Source of the DNA: Streptomyces sp. UNOB3_S3
GTDB taxonomy: Bacteria > Actinomycetota > Actinomycetes > Streptomycetales > Streptomycetaceae
Reading direction: 5' to 3'
DNA: 60,359 nt
Assembly (NCBI RefSeq): GCF_020740895.1
Contig: NZ_JAILXP010000003.1
Span: forward strand, 1-60,359
Of this stretch, positions 16,379-23,982 are shown piece after piece. The stretch's first letter is position 1. Every line of letters starts with the position of its first letter. The position numbers were made by a program, and so were the translations under genes. A model generated the notes under the pieces. The model was given only the letters and a program-made list of their open reading frames with translations, made no database searches and had not been told where the DNA came from.

Positions 16379-16398
16379 GAACGGCCGAACGGCCGTTC
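16379..16398. terminator. Hairpin after the amidase gene
   Basis: GAACGGCCG (16379-16387) and CGGCCGTTC (16390-16398) are exact inverted copies with only AA between them, starting 20 bp after the amidase stop. It is probably a terminator or a protein-binding palindrome. The 2-nt loop means the inner pairs would open in RNA. Confidence 0.45.
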
Positions 16399-16519
16399 CT
16401 CAACGTCCCCTGAATCGTGGCGGAGTTGACGGGGGTGTGCGCTATGGTGGAAGAGCAGAACGCACCCCGGTCGTCGCGGCCGGGCGTATCCGAGCGGGGG
16501 GAAGAAAGGTGCGTGCCCG

Positions 16520-16741
16520 GTGTTCATCGGGCTGCTGTCTGCCATCAGCGCTTCCTTATACGTGGTGATCGTCGCGACCCTCGCGTTGACCGCGACCTTC
16601 GCGCGACGTGAGACGTTGCGGAGCGAAGCGCGATCCACCCTGGCCGTGCTCATGCTCGTCCGCGAGGCGGAGCGGGTGCCGGGGCTGCCTCCGGGCCAGG
16701 GACGACAGGGTCCCGTGTCCGACGGGTCGGTGCCGCACTGA
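16520..16741 (+). CDS. Small membrane protein with a TTA codon
   Basis: The product is 73 aa from the GTG at 16520, with GAAAGG about 10 nt upstream. One N-terminal TM helix is seen at residues 2-26 (FIGLLSAISASLYVVIVATL, then ALTATF). A charged cytoplasmic segment (ARRETLRSEARSTLAVLMLV, then REAER) and a Gly/Pro-rich tail follow. Leu13 is encoded by TTA (16556-16558), so translation should need the bldA tRNA. Codon third positions are otherwise typical of real genes. No family is recognised. An overlapping frame starting at 16417 has no such features. Confidence 0.6.
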   Translation: MFIGLLSAISASLYVVIVATLALTATFARRETLRSEARSTLAVLMLVREAERVPGLPPGQGRQGPVSDGSVPH

Positions 16742-16795
16742 TGAGTGGGTCGTCCGCGGCGGGGTGTCGGTGGCCGCGATGCGGCGCGGCCGCGC

Positions 16796-17008
16796 TCAGT
16801 GGACGATCGGCACGATCTGACAGACCGCTTCCGCCGGTCGGCGGTCGCCGTCAACGCGGGCACGAGCCAGGGCGGCGTCCCAGTCGGCGGACGCCAGGCC
16901 GCGCAGCGTGGCCGTCAGCGCGGCCTGCTCAGGGGCGAACGAAGACCGGGCATCGATCGGGGCGCCGAGCCAGGAATGACCGGGCACGTCATTGAGCTGG
17001 GAGTCCAT
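16796..17008 (-). pseudogene. Fragment of a maleylpyruvate isomerase-type gene
   Basis: This 70-residue frame begins MDSQLNDVPGHSWLGAPIDA, continues RSSFAPEQAALTATL and then RGLASADWD, which resembles the first helix of mycothiol-dependent isomerase (TIGR03086/DinB-like) proteins. The expected CPGWTVHDVVAH-like segment is replaced by unrelated sequence (ARARVDGDRRPAEAV) and a stop. It is most simply a truncated, nonfunctional remnant, but a short real protein cannot be excluded. Confidence 0.45.
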
Positions 17009-17137
17009 GGCTCAAGCCTGCCGACCGAATGCCCTGATGACCACCGAACATCCCATTGAGGTTGATCATCCCGCGCTCCAGCCTGACCCCGGCAGAGCCA
17101 GGAGGTGTCCGGCGATCGACGGTGACTGCCGCCGCTG

Positions 17138-17746
17138 TCACTGACCTCGCCAGATGTTGTCGAAAGCGGCCTGCTCAATGGCTCGCCGCTGTTTGACGCC
17201 CTCCAGCTCGATCAACGCGTCGTTGACCGCGGCGAGCACGGTCTCCACCGCCTCGTCGGGTACGCCCGGGGCGTCTTCGCCCTCCTCCTGGTCGCGGATC
17301 CCGACGGCTGTCGCGAGGGCGACGAGCACCGGCTCGTTCGACTCCCAGCGGTCCTTCGCCAGACGGCGGTCGGGCGAATCGGCCAGCACCCTCTGTCCGC
17401 CCTGGAAGGGTTTCCAGTGGCTTCGCTCCCGCGTGAGCACCCCCTCCGTCTCCAGGGCGGCCAGATACGCCGGCGCCAGCTCGCGGCCCCGGCGCCACAG
17501 CCAGTCACTCACCGCCTCGTACGGCGCCTCGCGGGCGAGCGCTGCCTCGGCCTGCTCCAGAAGCCGATCGGTCACGGCCGCCCCCTGGCCGGGGACGATC
17601 CGGTCGTCGTCCAGGGTGACGACCCCGGCGGCCAGAAAGTCGATCAGCTCGGCCCCCGCCAGCGCGAGCGACATCTCGCCCTGCTCCACGAGGTGGCCGG
17701 GCGCCACGTCCATGGCGGTGATCAGCAAGTCCCGGGGTGTGGTCAT
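17138..17746 (-). CDS. GPP34 (GOLPH3-like) family phosphoprotein
   Basis: The product is 202 aa from the ATG at 17746, with GGGGAG just upstream. The start MTTPRDLLITAMDVAPGHLV followed by SLALAGAELIDFLAAG is typical of the short bacterial GPP34 proteins common in Streptomyces. Internal LWRRGRELAPAYLAALE and a wHTH-like GVLTRERSHWK segment also fit. Eukaryotic GOLPH3 binds phosphatidylinositol 4-phosphate; the bacterial role is unknown, and these genes occur in many copies, often near conservon or developmental loci. No partner gene is apparent here. Confidence 0.85.
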   Translation of the reverse strand: MTTPRDLLITAMDVAPGHLVEQGEMSLALAGAELIDFLAAGVVTLDDDRIVPGQGAAVTDRLLEQAEAALAREAPYEAVSDWLWRRGRELAPAYLAALETEGVLTRERSHWKPFQGGQRVLADSPDRRLAKDRWESNEPVLVALATAVGIRDQEEGEDAPGVPDEAVETVLAAVNDALIELEGVKQRRAIEQAAFDNIWRGQ

Positions 17747-18043
17747 GGAAGGCTCCCCACGTCAGAGACACCGACGAACGACGGAGGCGCCGGCCGGGCG
17801 GCACCGCGCGCCGGACGGGACCCAGGCTGCCGACGAGTGCTCCCGTATACGAGCGTAAGGAGCGAGGGGGAGGGGCTCAAGTCCTCAGGGCGTCCCGCCC
17901 ACGCGGGCGATCCATGGCGGAACCGGTCATGGTCCGGGCCGGTAACGTGCCTGATTCGCGGGCGCCACCGCCCGGCATCGCATCGTTGACGCGTACACAC
18001 AACCAGCTGGAGACTGTGTGCCTCACCGCTCACGGGAGGCAAT
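17747..18043. other. Intergenic region without recognised gene
   Basis: This roughly 300-bp stretch separates divergent GPP34 and DUF333-like genes. It probably contains both promoters. Open frames crossing it are arginine/proline-rich and look non-coding. A GGGAGG at about 18034-18039 serves the downstream start. No hairpin or operator stood out. Confidence 0.5.
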
Positions 18044-18610
18044 ATGCGAGCACGCGTCCTTGCCGTCACCCTCGTCACGGCCGCTGTGGCGGCGGCCGCG
18101 ACCCAGGCCACCGCGCAGCCGGCGCAGCCGCGCGCTGCGACGCCGGCCGCCTGGTGCGCGTCCCAGGGAGGTGTCGCCGCCACGTACCGGCCCTTCTACG
18201 ACGCCGGCAGCAGGCTCAGCCCTCTCGGCGGTCAGCGAGAGCTGTGCGAGTTCACCGCCGCCGACACGTCGCGCATCACCGTGGCCGCCGATACCCTCGC
18301 CGCCGAGCTGCCCACCCTCGCCTCGCTCGCGTACGTCCGCAAGCCGCCGGTGCCGCAGCACCCGCAGGGCAATCCGTCGGCCGTCTACTGCGCGAACCTG
18401 GGCGGGACGACCCAGTTCGGCAACCACAAGAGCGACGTCGGCGGCTGGATCAAGGACGGCGAGCCCCGGGACAGCGACCATCTGCGCGACATGTGCCTGT
18501 TCGCCGACGGATCCGCGATCAGCGCCTGGGGCCTGACCTACCACACCAACGGCGTCATCCGCGGCGCCGACCTCACCAAGAAGTTCCGCGCCACCGTCCC
18601 CGGCGCCTGA
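18044..18610 (+). CDS. Secreted DUF333-like (putative hemolysin motif) protein
   Basis: The product is 188 aa from the ATG at 18044 (GGGAGG upstream). A signal peptide (residues 1-25, RARVLAVTLVTAAVAAAATQ) is followed by a first Cys-containing section (AAWCASQGG, GQRELCEF). A C-terminal section, NPSAVYCANLGG, CLFADGSAISAWG, has the spacing of the DUF333 motif (NPxxxYCxxxGG ... CxFxDGSxxxxW). Four cysteines suggest disulfides outside the cell. The N-terminal half repeats a similar CxxxGG and CEF pattern, so it may be a degenerate tandem duplication. DUF333 proteins have no established activity despite the hemolysin label. Confidence 0.7.
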   Translation: MRARVLAVTLVTAAVAAAATQATAQPAQPRAATPAAWCASQGGVAATYRPFYDAGSRLSPLGGQRELCEFTAADTSRITVAADTLAAELPTLASLAYVRKPPVPQHPQGNPSAVYCANLGGTTQFGNHKSDVGGWIKDGEPRDSDHLRDMCLFADGSAISAWGLTYHTNGVIRGADLTKKFRATVPGA

Positions 18611-18633
18611 CCGGGGCTCCGAAGCGTGCCGGT

Positions 18634-19056
18634 TTACCGCGTCTCGACCGGCAGCAGCCCGCGCTCGCCGAACACCTTCTTCGCCACGAACGTCGCGTTG
18701 AGCGCCTTGGGGAAACCGCAGTAGACGGCGGAGTGCAGCAACGCCTCGACGATCTCCTCGGGCGTCAGCCCGACGTTCAGCGCGGCGTTGATGTGCACCT
18801 CCAACTGCGGCTCGCACCCGCCGAGCGCGGTCAGCATGCCGAGGGTCACCAGCTGCCGGTCGCGGGGCGCCAGGCCCGGGCGGCTGTAGATGTCGCCGAA
18901 GCCCCAGGCCGCGATCTGGTGGCCCAGCTCCGGCGAGATGTCCGCGAGCGAGGAGACGACGCGCTCGCCGGCCTCGCCGTCGATGCCGGAGAGCACCCGC
19001 ATCCCCCGCTCGAAACGGTCCTGACGGGTCTCGGCGGTCATGTTCTCGGCAGTCAT
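18634..19056 (-). CDS. Carboxymuconolactone decarboxylase family protein
   Basis: The product is 140 aa. The ATG at 19056 is chosen because GGATGGAG lies about 7 nt upstream; ATGs at 19077 and 19134 are in frame, and the region before 19077 reads through a long hairpin. Conserved parts are GLAPRDRQLVTLGMLTALGG, QLEVHINAALNVGLTPEEI and HSAVYCGFPKALNA. This matches gamma-carboxymuconolactone decarboxylase-like proteins, which are small helical oligomers; some decarboxylate lactones of the beta-ketoadipate pathway and others are peroxidases. No aromatic-catabolism genes are adjacent. A TetR-type palindrome (19150-19167) and a 20-bp hairpin precede it. Confidence 0.85.
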   Translation of the reverse strand: MTAENMTAETRQDRFERGMRVLSGIDGEAGERVVSSLADISPELGHQIAAWGFGDIYSRPGLAPRDRQLVTLGMLTALGGCEPQLEVHINAALNVGLTPEEIVEALLHSAVYCGFPKALNATFVAKKVFGERGLLPVETR

Positions 19057-19088
19057 GTCGTGCTCCATCCAACTCATGGTCTCGTTCC

Positions 19089-19132
19089 GGCCGCCCGGCG
19101 CGCCCCGCGTCAGCGGGGTGCGCCGGGCGGCC
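19089..19132 (-). other. Very stable hairpin in the leader of the CMD-family gene
   Basis: Bases 19089-19108 and 19113-19132 form a 20-bp inverted repeat with one G/T wobble and a GTCA loop. On the minus strand it lies between the candidate operator and the start codon, so it would be in the 5' untranslated RNA. It could act as an attenuator, or be a leftover terminator of another transcript. Confidence 0.6.
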
Positions 19133-19149
19133 ACGAAAAGAAACTAGGA

Positions 19150-19167
19150 GTTGGAGCGCACTCCAAC
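19150..19167. promoter_or_regulatory. TetR-type palindromic operator
   Basis: GTTGGAG (19150-19156) and CTCCAAC (19161-19167) are exact inverted halves around CGCA, the size and symmetry of TetR-family operators. It lies upstream of the carboxymuconolactone decarboxylase gene. No TetR gene is directly next to it; the nearest one, at 19962, has its own different operators. Confidence 0.55.
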
Positions 19168-19262
19168 GCAAGCCGGGCCGGACCTCAGGCCGGGAATTTG
19201 TCCGCGGTTCGCCGCGTTGACGGGCCGACACCGCGCTGGTTCTCGCTGCCCCAGGGAGTCGT

Positions 19263-19904
19263 ATGACAGTCGCACTGCTCGCTCTGCCCTCGATCATCGA
19301 TCAGGCGGAGCGCCTGATCGATCTCGGAGTTCACGAACTCGCCGGAATCCACGCCGGCGAACTGCGCTCCACGGCCGCCGCGTCGGGGGCCCGCGACGGC
19401 CTGCTCGTGATCCACCCGGACCGGGTCCCGGCGTCGGCTCTCGTGCCGTTCCTCCGGCACCGGGAGAAGCCCGGCTTCGTCGTGGAGGACATGACCGACA
19501 TCGACCGGTTCTCGCCCATCGAGGGCGTCCGCGTGCCCGACGCGCCGGTCTACGTACTGGAGGGCCTCGACCGCGGCGATCACATGGCGAACTGGACCCC
19601 CGACGAGGCGCTGCCCGCCATCGTCGAGGAGCACCGCACCCCTCTGCTCCTCGCGGAGGGCGTCCACTGGGTGATCCAGCAGCCGGCGGCACTGGAACGG
19701 GGCCGCTGTTTCATGACCATCGGCTCCCGTCTGCGGAAGGCCGGCGGGCGGCTGGACGCGCGCACCCCCGCCCTGTGGATCAGCAACGGGACCGGCCGGG
19801 ACGGCCGGGACCGGCGCGACGCGCCGAAGGCCGGCTGGTGCTGGGCGGGCAACCGGCACACCTGGCTCGGCTTCGCCTCGGCGGCAGCCCGCACCGCGAG
19901 CTGA
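19263..19904 (+). CDS. DUF5701 family protein
   Basis: The product is 213 aa from the ATG at 19263. The C-terminal half has the strongly conserved features of DUF5701: PLLLAEGVHWVIQQPAALER, CFMTIGSRLRK, ALWISNGTGRDGRD and AGWCWAGNRHTWLGFASA. The N-terminal part is helical (IIDQAERLIDLGVHELA). The function is unknown; the conserved Trp, His and Cys residues suggest a ligand-binding fold. There is no signal peptide. It stands alone between convergent and divergent genes. Confidence 0.85.
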   Translation: MTVALLALPSIIDQAERLIDLGVHELAGIHAGELRSTAAASGARDGLLVIHPDRVPASALVPFLRHREKPGFVVEDMTDIDRFSPIEGVRVPDAPVYVLEGLDRGDHMANWTPDEALPAIVEEHRTPLLLAEGVHWVIQQPAALERGRCFMTIGSRLRKAGGRLDARTPALWISNGTGRDGRDRRDAPKAGWCWAGNRHTWLGFASAAARTAS

Positions 19905-19961
19905 CCCGTCACCCTCCCGCGTGATGAGCGGCCCGGCGGGAAACCGCTGCCGGGCCGTTCG

Positions 19962-20558
19962 TCATCGCGGTTCCCGTACGGCGCCCGCCACGACCGTGGC
20001 CACGGTCCTGCGGACGGCTTCGGGGTCCGGCGGGCCGCTCTCCCGGTCCGCGAACAGCAGGTGCGCGGCCCCGACCAGCGTGGGGGCGAGCGTGCCGACG
20101 TCGGCGCCGGCCGTGACGCGTCCCGCTTCGCGCTCGGCCGTCAGATACGAGGCGATCATGGCCGTGGCCTCCGTGAGGAGCGGGACCCCGGTCGATCCGG
20201 CCCGGCGCAGCCGGGCACGCAGTTCGTCCCGGAAGGTGATGAGGGCGACGATCGCCACGGCGACCGACTCGAACAGCTCCGTCAGCGCGCCGGCGAGGTT
20301 GCCGGTGACCGTGCCCGTCCCGGCGGACGCGCGCAGGGCGCCGGCCTGGTCGTCGATCCGGGCGATGCGGTCCAGCACGAGCTCCGCGAGGAAGGCGTCG
20401 AAGTCGGCGAAGTGCCGGTGCAGGACGCCTTTGGCGCAGCCGGCCTCGGTGGTGACCGCCCGGCTGGTGAGCGCGTTCGGCCCGTCCCGCAGCAGGATGC
20501 GCTCCGCCGAGTCGAACAGCTGCTGTCGCGCGTCGCCTATGGCCACCCCTGTCGGCAT
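19962..20558 (-). CDS. TetR family transcriptional regulator
   Basis: The product is 198 aa. Residues 8-55 form the TetR helix-turn-helix domain (ARQQLFDSAERILLRDGPNA, LTSRAVTTEAGCAKGVLHRH, then FADFDAFLAE). The C-terminal ligand domain is helical and alanine-rich. It is divergent from a SAM methyltransferase, and two 20-bp palindromes spaced exactly two helical turns apart lie between them, so it very probably represses both genes. The ligand is unknown. Confidence 0.9.
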   Translation of the reverse strand: MPTGVAIGDARQQLFDSAERILLRDGPNALTSRAVTTEAGCAKGVLHRHFADFDAFLAELVLDRIARIDDQAGALRASAGTGTVTGNLAGALTELFESVAVAIVALITFRDELRARLRRAGSTGVPLLTEATAMIASYLTAEREAGRVTAGADVGTLAPTLVGAAHLLFADRESGPPDPEAVRRTVATVVAGAVREPR

Positions 20559-20590
20559 GCCGTGCTTCCTCCTCCGTCTGTCCCCGTCCG

Positions 20591-20636
20591 TTGACGAGTG
20601 GGCATGCGCCCACTCATAGTGGGCGCATGCCCACTA
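20591..20636. promoter_or_regulatory. Promoter with two tandem TetR operators
   Basis: Palindrome 1 is GAGTGGGC-ATGC-GCCCACTC (20596-20615) and palindrome 2 is TAGTGGGC-GCAT-GCCCACTA (20617-20636). Their centres are 21 bp apart. For the plus strand, TTGACG (20591-20596) and CATAGT (20615-20620) are -35 and -10 boxes with an 18-bp spacer, so palindrome 1 fills the spacer and palindrome 2 covers the predicted start at 20627. Confidence 0.8.
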
Positions 20637-21481
20637 TACGTTCTTCCGGGGGCGACCCCCATCAACACCGGCTCATGGCCGCGTCGTTCGGCGTGGACGC
20701 CGAACGCTACGACCGCACCCGGCCCCGCTATCCCCAGGCCATGGTGGAGCGGATCGCCGCCGAAAGCCCCGGCCCCGACGTCCCGGACGTCCTCGACGTC
20801 GGCTGCGGCACCGGAATCGTCGCCCGGCAGTTCCAGGCGGCCGGTTGCGCGGTGCTCGGCGTGGAACCCGACGCGCGCATGGCCGACGTGGCACGGCGGC
20901 TCGGGGCGGCGGTCGACGTGGCGACGTTCGAGGACTGGGACCCCGCAGGCCGGGAGTTCGACGCGGTCGTCGCCGGTCAGACCTGGCACTGGATCGACCC
21001 GGTCGCGGGAGCGGCCAAGGCCGCGCACGTACTGCGGCCCGGCGGCCGGCTCGCGCTGTTCTGGAACGTTCCCGAGCTCCCGCCCGCCGTCGCCGAAGCC
21101 ATCGCGGAGGCTGCCCGACGGGCCGTTCCCGACGCGCCGTTCGACCTCCGCCAAGGAGCGCAGAGCGCCGGGGGCGGCTATCAGCCGATTCTCGACAGGG
21201 CCACCGACGCGATCCGGGACACCGGCGCGTTCGGCGACGCGGAGCGGTGGCGGTTCGCCTGGGAGTGGTCCTACACCCGTGACGCGTGGCTGGACGTGAT
21301 GCCCACTCAGGGCGCCTTCACCCGGCTTCCGCAGGACAAGCTGGCCGAGGTGCTGGAGGCCACCGGGGCCGCCATCGACGCGATGGGCGGCGGCTTCACG
21401 ATGCGCTACACCACGGTGGCGGTCGTCACCGCCCGCGCCGGCGCCGGGCCGCGGCCGGAGGGCGGCGTGCGACGGGGCTAG
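20627..21481 (+). CDS. Class I SAM-dependent methyltransferase
   Basis: The product is 284 aa. The ATG at 20627 is chosen because it coincides with the predicted transcript start, implying a leaderless mRNA. An ATG at 20675 is the alternative, but neither has a ribosome binding site. Motif I, DVLDVGCGTGIVARQF, binds SAM; GVEPDARM is the acidic end of strand 2; WHWIDPV and LRPGGRLALFW are motifs typical of UbiE/BioC-like methyltransferases. The substrate is unknown. It is divergent from and probably repressed by the TetR protein. Its stop overlaps the end of the convergent ArsR-like gene by 4 bp. Confidence 0.88.
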   Translation: MPTIRSSGGDPHQHRLMAASFGVDAERYDRTRPRYPQAMVERIAAESPGPDVPDVLDVGCGTGIVARQFQAAGCAVLGVEPDARMADVARRLGAAVDVATFEDWDPAGREFDAVVAGQTWHWIDPVAGAAKAAHVLRPGGRLALFWNVPELPPAVAEAIAEAARRAVPDAPFDLRQGAQSAGGGYQPILDRATDAIRDTGAFGDAERWRFAWEWSYTRDAWLDVMPTQGAFTRLPQDKLAEVLEATGAAIDAMGGGFTMRYTTVAVVTARAGAGPRPEGGVRRG

Positions 21482-22200
21482 ACCCTCGCCCCCAGCAACT
21501 CCTGGAACGCCTCCGTCCCTTCCGGCGTCACCTTCACGGCGCGTCCCGAGCCGACCCGCCGCACCCACCGCCGCTCCAGCGCGGTGGCGCACAGGGCAGC
21601 GCCCAGCGCTCCGCCGAGATGGGGGCGCCGCTCCGTCCAGTCCAGGCAACCGCGCACCAGGGGCCGCCGGGCACTTGAGGGCTGCTCGAAGCCCAGGGCG
21701 TCGGCGAGCCACGCCCGGCCCTCCGGGGTGACGGAGAGCCCGGAGTCGGCCGCGACCAGGCCCCGGGCGACCATCGCCTCCGCCAGGGTCACGCCGAGCC
21801 GCCCCGCCAGATGGTCGTAACACGTGCGGGCCCGGGCCTCGGCGCTCTGCCGCACCGACTCCCGAAGGTTCCGCGGGCCGGTGGTGCTTGGGCGGGTGGC
21901 GCCCGGGGTGGTGGCGTCCGGGGCGGCCCCGGTGTCCGGGGCGTACGAGCTGAGGGCTTCGATCAGGCCGGCCACCTCCGGACCGGCCAGGCGGACATAG
22001 CGATGCCGGCCCTGGCGTTCCTCGGCCAGCACGCCGCCCGCGATGAGACGGGAGATCTGCTCGCTGGCGGTGGAGGGCCGCACCCCCGCGTACGTGGCGA
22101 GTTCCCCCGCCGTCCAGGCCCGTCCGTCGAGAAGGGCCTGGCAGAACGCGGCCCGGGTGCGGTCGGCGAACAGGGCGGCGGTCTCGGCGAGCGGGATCAT
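21478..22200 (-). CDS. ArsR-like helix-turn-helix regulator
   Basis: The product is 240 aa, longer than classical ArsR. Residues 1-75 are a winged helix (MIPLAETAALFADRTRAAFC, ELATYAGVRPSTASEQISRL, GVLAEERQGRHRYVRLAG). A variable linker (ATTPGATRPSTTGPR) leads to a C-terminal domain with CYDHLAGRLGVTLAEAMVAR, LVRGCLDWTERRPHLGGALG and RRVGSGRAVKVTPEG, a layout common in Streptomyces ArsR-family regulators. It is divergent from the P450/PEP-mutase fusion gene 65 bp away, which is its likely target. Confidence 0.85.
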   Translation of the reverse strand: MIPLAETAALFADRTRAAFCQALLDGRAWTAGELATYAGVRPSTASEQISRLIAGGVLAEERQGRHRYVRLAGPEVAGLIEALSSYAPDTGAAPDATTPGATRPSTTGPRNLRESVRQSAEARARTCYDHLAGRLGVTLAEAMVARGLVAADSGLSVTPEGRAWLADALGFEQPSSARRPLVRGCLDWTERRPHLGGALGAALCATALERRWVRRVGSGRAVKVTPEGTEAFQELLGARV

Positions 22201-22265
22201 GACGCCAGGATGCCGCAGGAATGGTTCGGGGAGCGCCGAACTGTTCCGGCTCTAGCGTCGAGGCC

Positions 22266-23840
22266 ATGACGAACACGACGGATACGACGCACGAATTCGA
22301 CCGCTACGCCGACATCCGGGCGGCCCTCGCCGACCCCGCGCTGGTCCCGGAGCCGCCGGCCGCCGCCACCGGGCCGGCCGGGGCGAGCGTCGCCTGGCTG
22401 CGGGCCACCGTGGCCCGGTTCGGCTCCGGCGAGCCGCACCGCCGGCGCCGGGCCCTGGTGGAGGCCGAACTGGCCCGGCTGGAACCCGCCGCACTGCGGC
22501 AGGCGGTGGCGGCGGAGCCCGGCGGGGACATCCGGACACGGGTGGTGCGCACCCTCGCCGAAGCCATGGGGATACCGGAGCCCGACGCGGTCGCGAAGGC
22601 GGTGACCGTGGTGTCCGGGCCCTACTTCGGCGCGCCCGCTGACGAGGCCGCCGACGAGGCGGTCGCCTGGCTGGTGGCGCGAACGGCGCCGGGTGCGGCG
22701 ACAGATGAAGCAGGCGATGACGCGGGCATGGAAGCCGCCGCCAACCGCATCGGGCTGCTGGTGCAGGCGTGCGACGCGACGGCCGCCCTGGTGGAGGCCG
22801 CGGGCACCGGCGACGTCCCCCTCGCCCGGGTCCTCCGGGAGAACCCGCCGCTGCGGACCATGCGCCGGGTCGCCGCGCACGCCACCGAGGTCGCCGGCCG
22901 GCGGATCGCCGAGGGCGACGCGGTGGTGCTGGACCTCGCGGCCGCCCACCGCACCCACCCCGTGCCCCTCGCCTTCGGCGCGCCACCACGGGTCTGCCCC
23001 GGCCGGGCACACGCCCTCGCCCTGGCGGACGGCCTGCGCCGGCGCCCGCTGACCGCCTTCGCCCGCCTCCACCACCAGTCGGCCCCGCTGCTGCTGCCCA
23101 ACGCCTGGGACCACGCCTCCGCGGCCGCACTGGCGGCGCAGGGCTTCCCGGCGATCGGCACCACGAGCCTCGGCGTGGCCGCGGCCGCCGGCCTGCCCGA
23201 CGGGGCGGCCGCGACCGCCGAGGCGACCCTCGCGCTGGCCCGCCGGCTGGGACAGGGCTCCTTCCTGTTCTCCGTGGACGCCGAAGGGGGCTTCAGCGAC
23301 GACCCGCGGGACGTGGCCGAGCTGGCCCGGAGCCTGCACGCCGCGGGCGCCGCGGGGATCAACCTGGAGGACCACCGCCCGGACGGCACCCTCGCTCCCG
23401 CCGAGCTGCACGCCGCGAAGATCGCCGCAGTCAAGGCCGCCGCACCCGCGCTGTTCGTGAACGCCCGCACCGACACCCACTGGCTCGGACGCCAGGAGGA
23501 CGAGACCGCGGCGCGCCTCGCGGTCTACGAACAAGCCGGAGCGGACGGGGTGTTCGTGCCGGGACTCTCGGACCCGGACGGCATCGGCGCCCTGACGGCG
23601 ACCCTGACCGTCCCGCTGAACATCCTCTACACACCCACCGGCCCCACGCTCGCCGACCTGGCCGGGCTGGGCGTGCGCAGGGTCAGCCTGGGTTCGCTGC
23701 TCTACCGCAGCGCCCTGACCGCGGCCGTGGCCACCGCGACCGCGATCCGCGACGGACGGCCGACGGGCCCCACGCCCTTGTCCTACGCGGAAGCCCAGGC
23801 GCTGTCGGCGTCCGCTCCGGGGACGCGGGGAACCGAGTGA
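22266..23840 (+). CDS. Fusion: degenerate cytochrome P450 + PEP mutase/isocitrate lyase family domain
   Basis: The product is 524 aa from the ATG at 22266. Residues 1 to about 262 look like a shortened P450: FDRYADIRAALADPAL, FGSGEPHRRRRALVEAELAR, an I-helix-like LLVQACDATAALVE, ENPPLRTMRRVA, and a heme-loop FGAPPRVCPGRAHALA with Cys244. The K-helix glutamate is missing (RVLR instead of ExxR), and the domain is about 130 residues shorter than normal. Residues from about 273 to 495 form a PEP mutase/isocitrate lyase-type barrel: LLLPNAWDHASAAAL, FSVDAEGGF (Asp338), GINLEDH (Glu368, Asp369) and LFVNARTDTHW (Arg401). The barrel probably lyses or mutates a C-C or C-P substrate. Whether heme is bound is uncertain. 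An ArsR-like regulator is divergent from it. Confidence 0.8.
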   Translation: MTNTTDTTHEFDRYADIRAALADPALVPEPPAAATGPAGASVAWLRATVARFGSGEPHRRRRALVEAELARLEPAALRQAVAAEPGGDIRTRVVRTLAEAMGIPEPDAVAKAVTVVSGPYFGAPADEAADEAVAWLVARTAPGAATDEAGDDAGMEAAANRIGLLVQACDATAALVEAAGTGDVPLARVLRENPPLRTMRRVAAHATEVAGRRIAEGDAVVLDLAAAHRTHPVPLAFGAPPRVCPGRAHALALADGLRRRPLTAFARLHHQSAPLLLPNAWDHASAAALAAQGFPAIGTTSLGVAAAAGLPDGAAATAEATLALARRLGQGSFLFSVDAEGGFSDDPRDVAELARSLHAAGAAGINLEDHRPDGTLAPAELHAAKIAAVKAAAPALFVNARTDTHWLGRQEDETAARLAVYEQAGADGVFVPGLSDPDGIGALTATLTVPLNILYTPTGPTLADLAGLGVRRVSLGSLLYRSALTAAVATATAIRDGRPTGPTPLSYAEAQALSASAPGTRGTE

Positions 23841-23982
23841 CGACCACCGTGCGGGTGCGGTCGGCGTTGCGACACGGCCGACGTACGGGCGATCGGCGAG
23901 GCGCCGTGTTCAGCTGAAGGACGAAGGGCTGCAGGCCGAAGGCCGAAGGGGGTGGCAGCCGGTCGAGCGGCAGGGAGCGGAA

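Noticed and set aside
16417-16611. 64-aa frame overlapping the small membrane protein
   Set aside because: No hydrophobic segment, poor codon positions and no convincing ribosome binding site compared with the frame starting at 16520.
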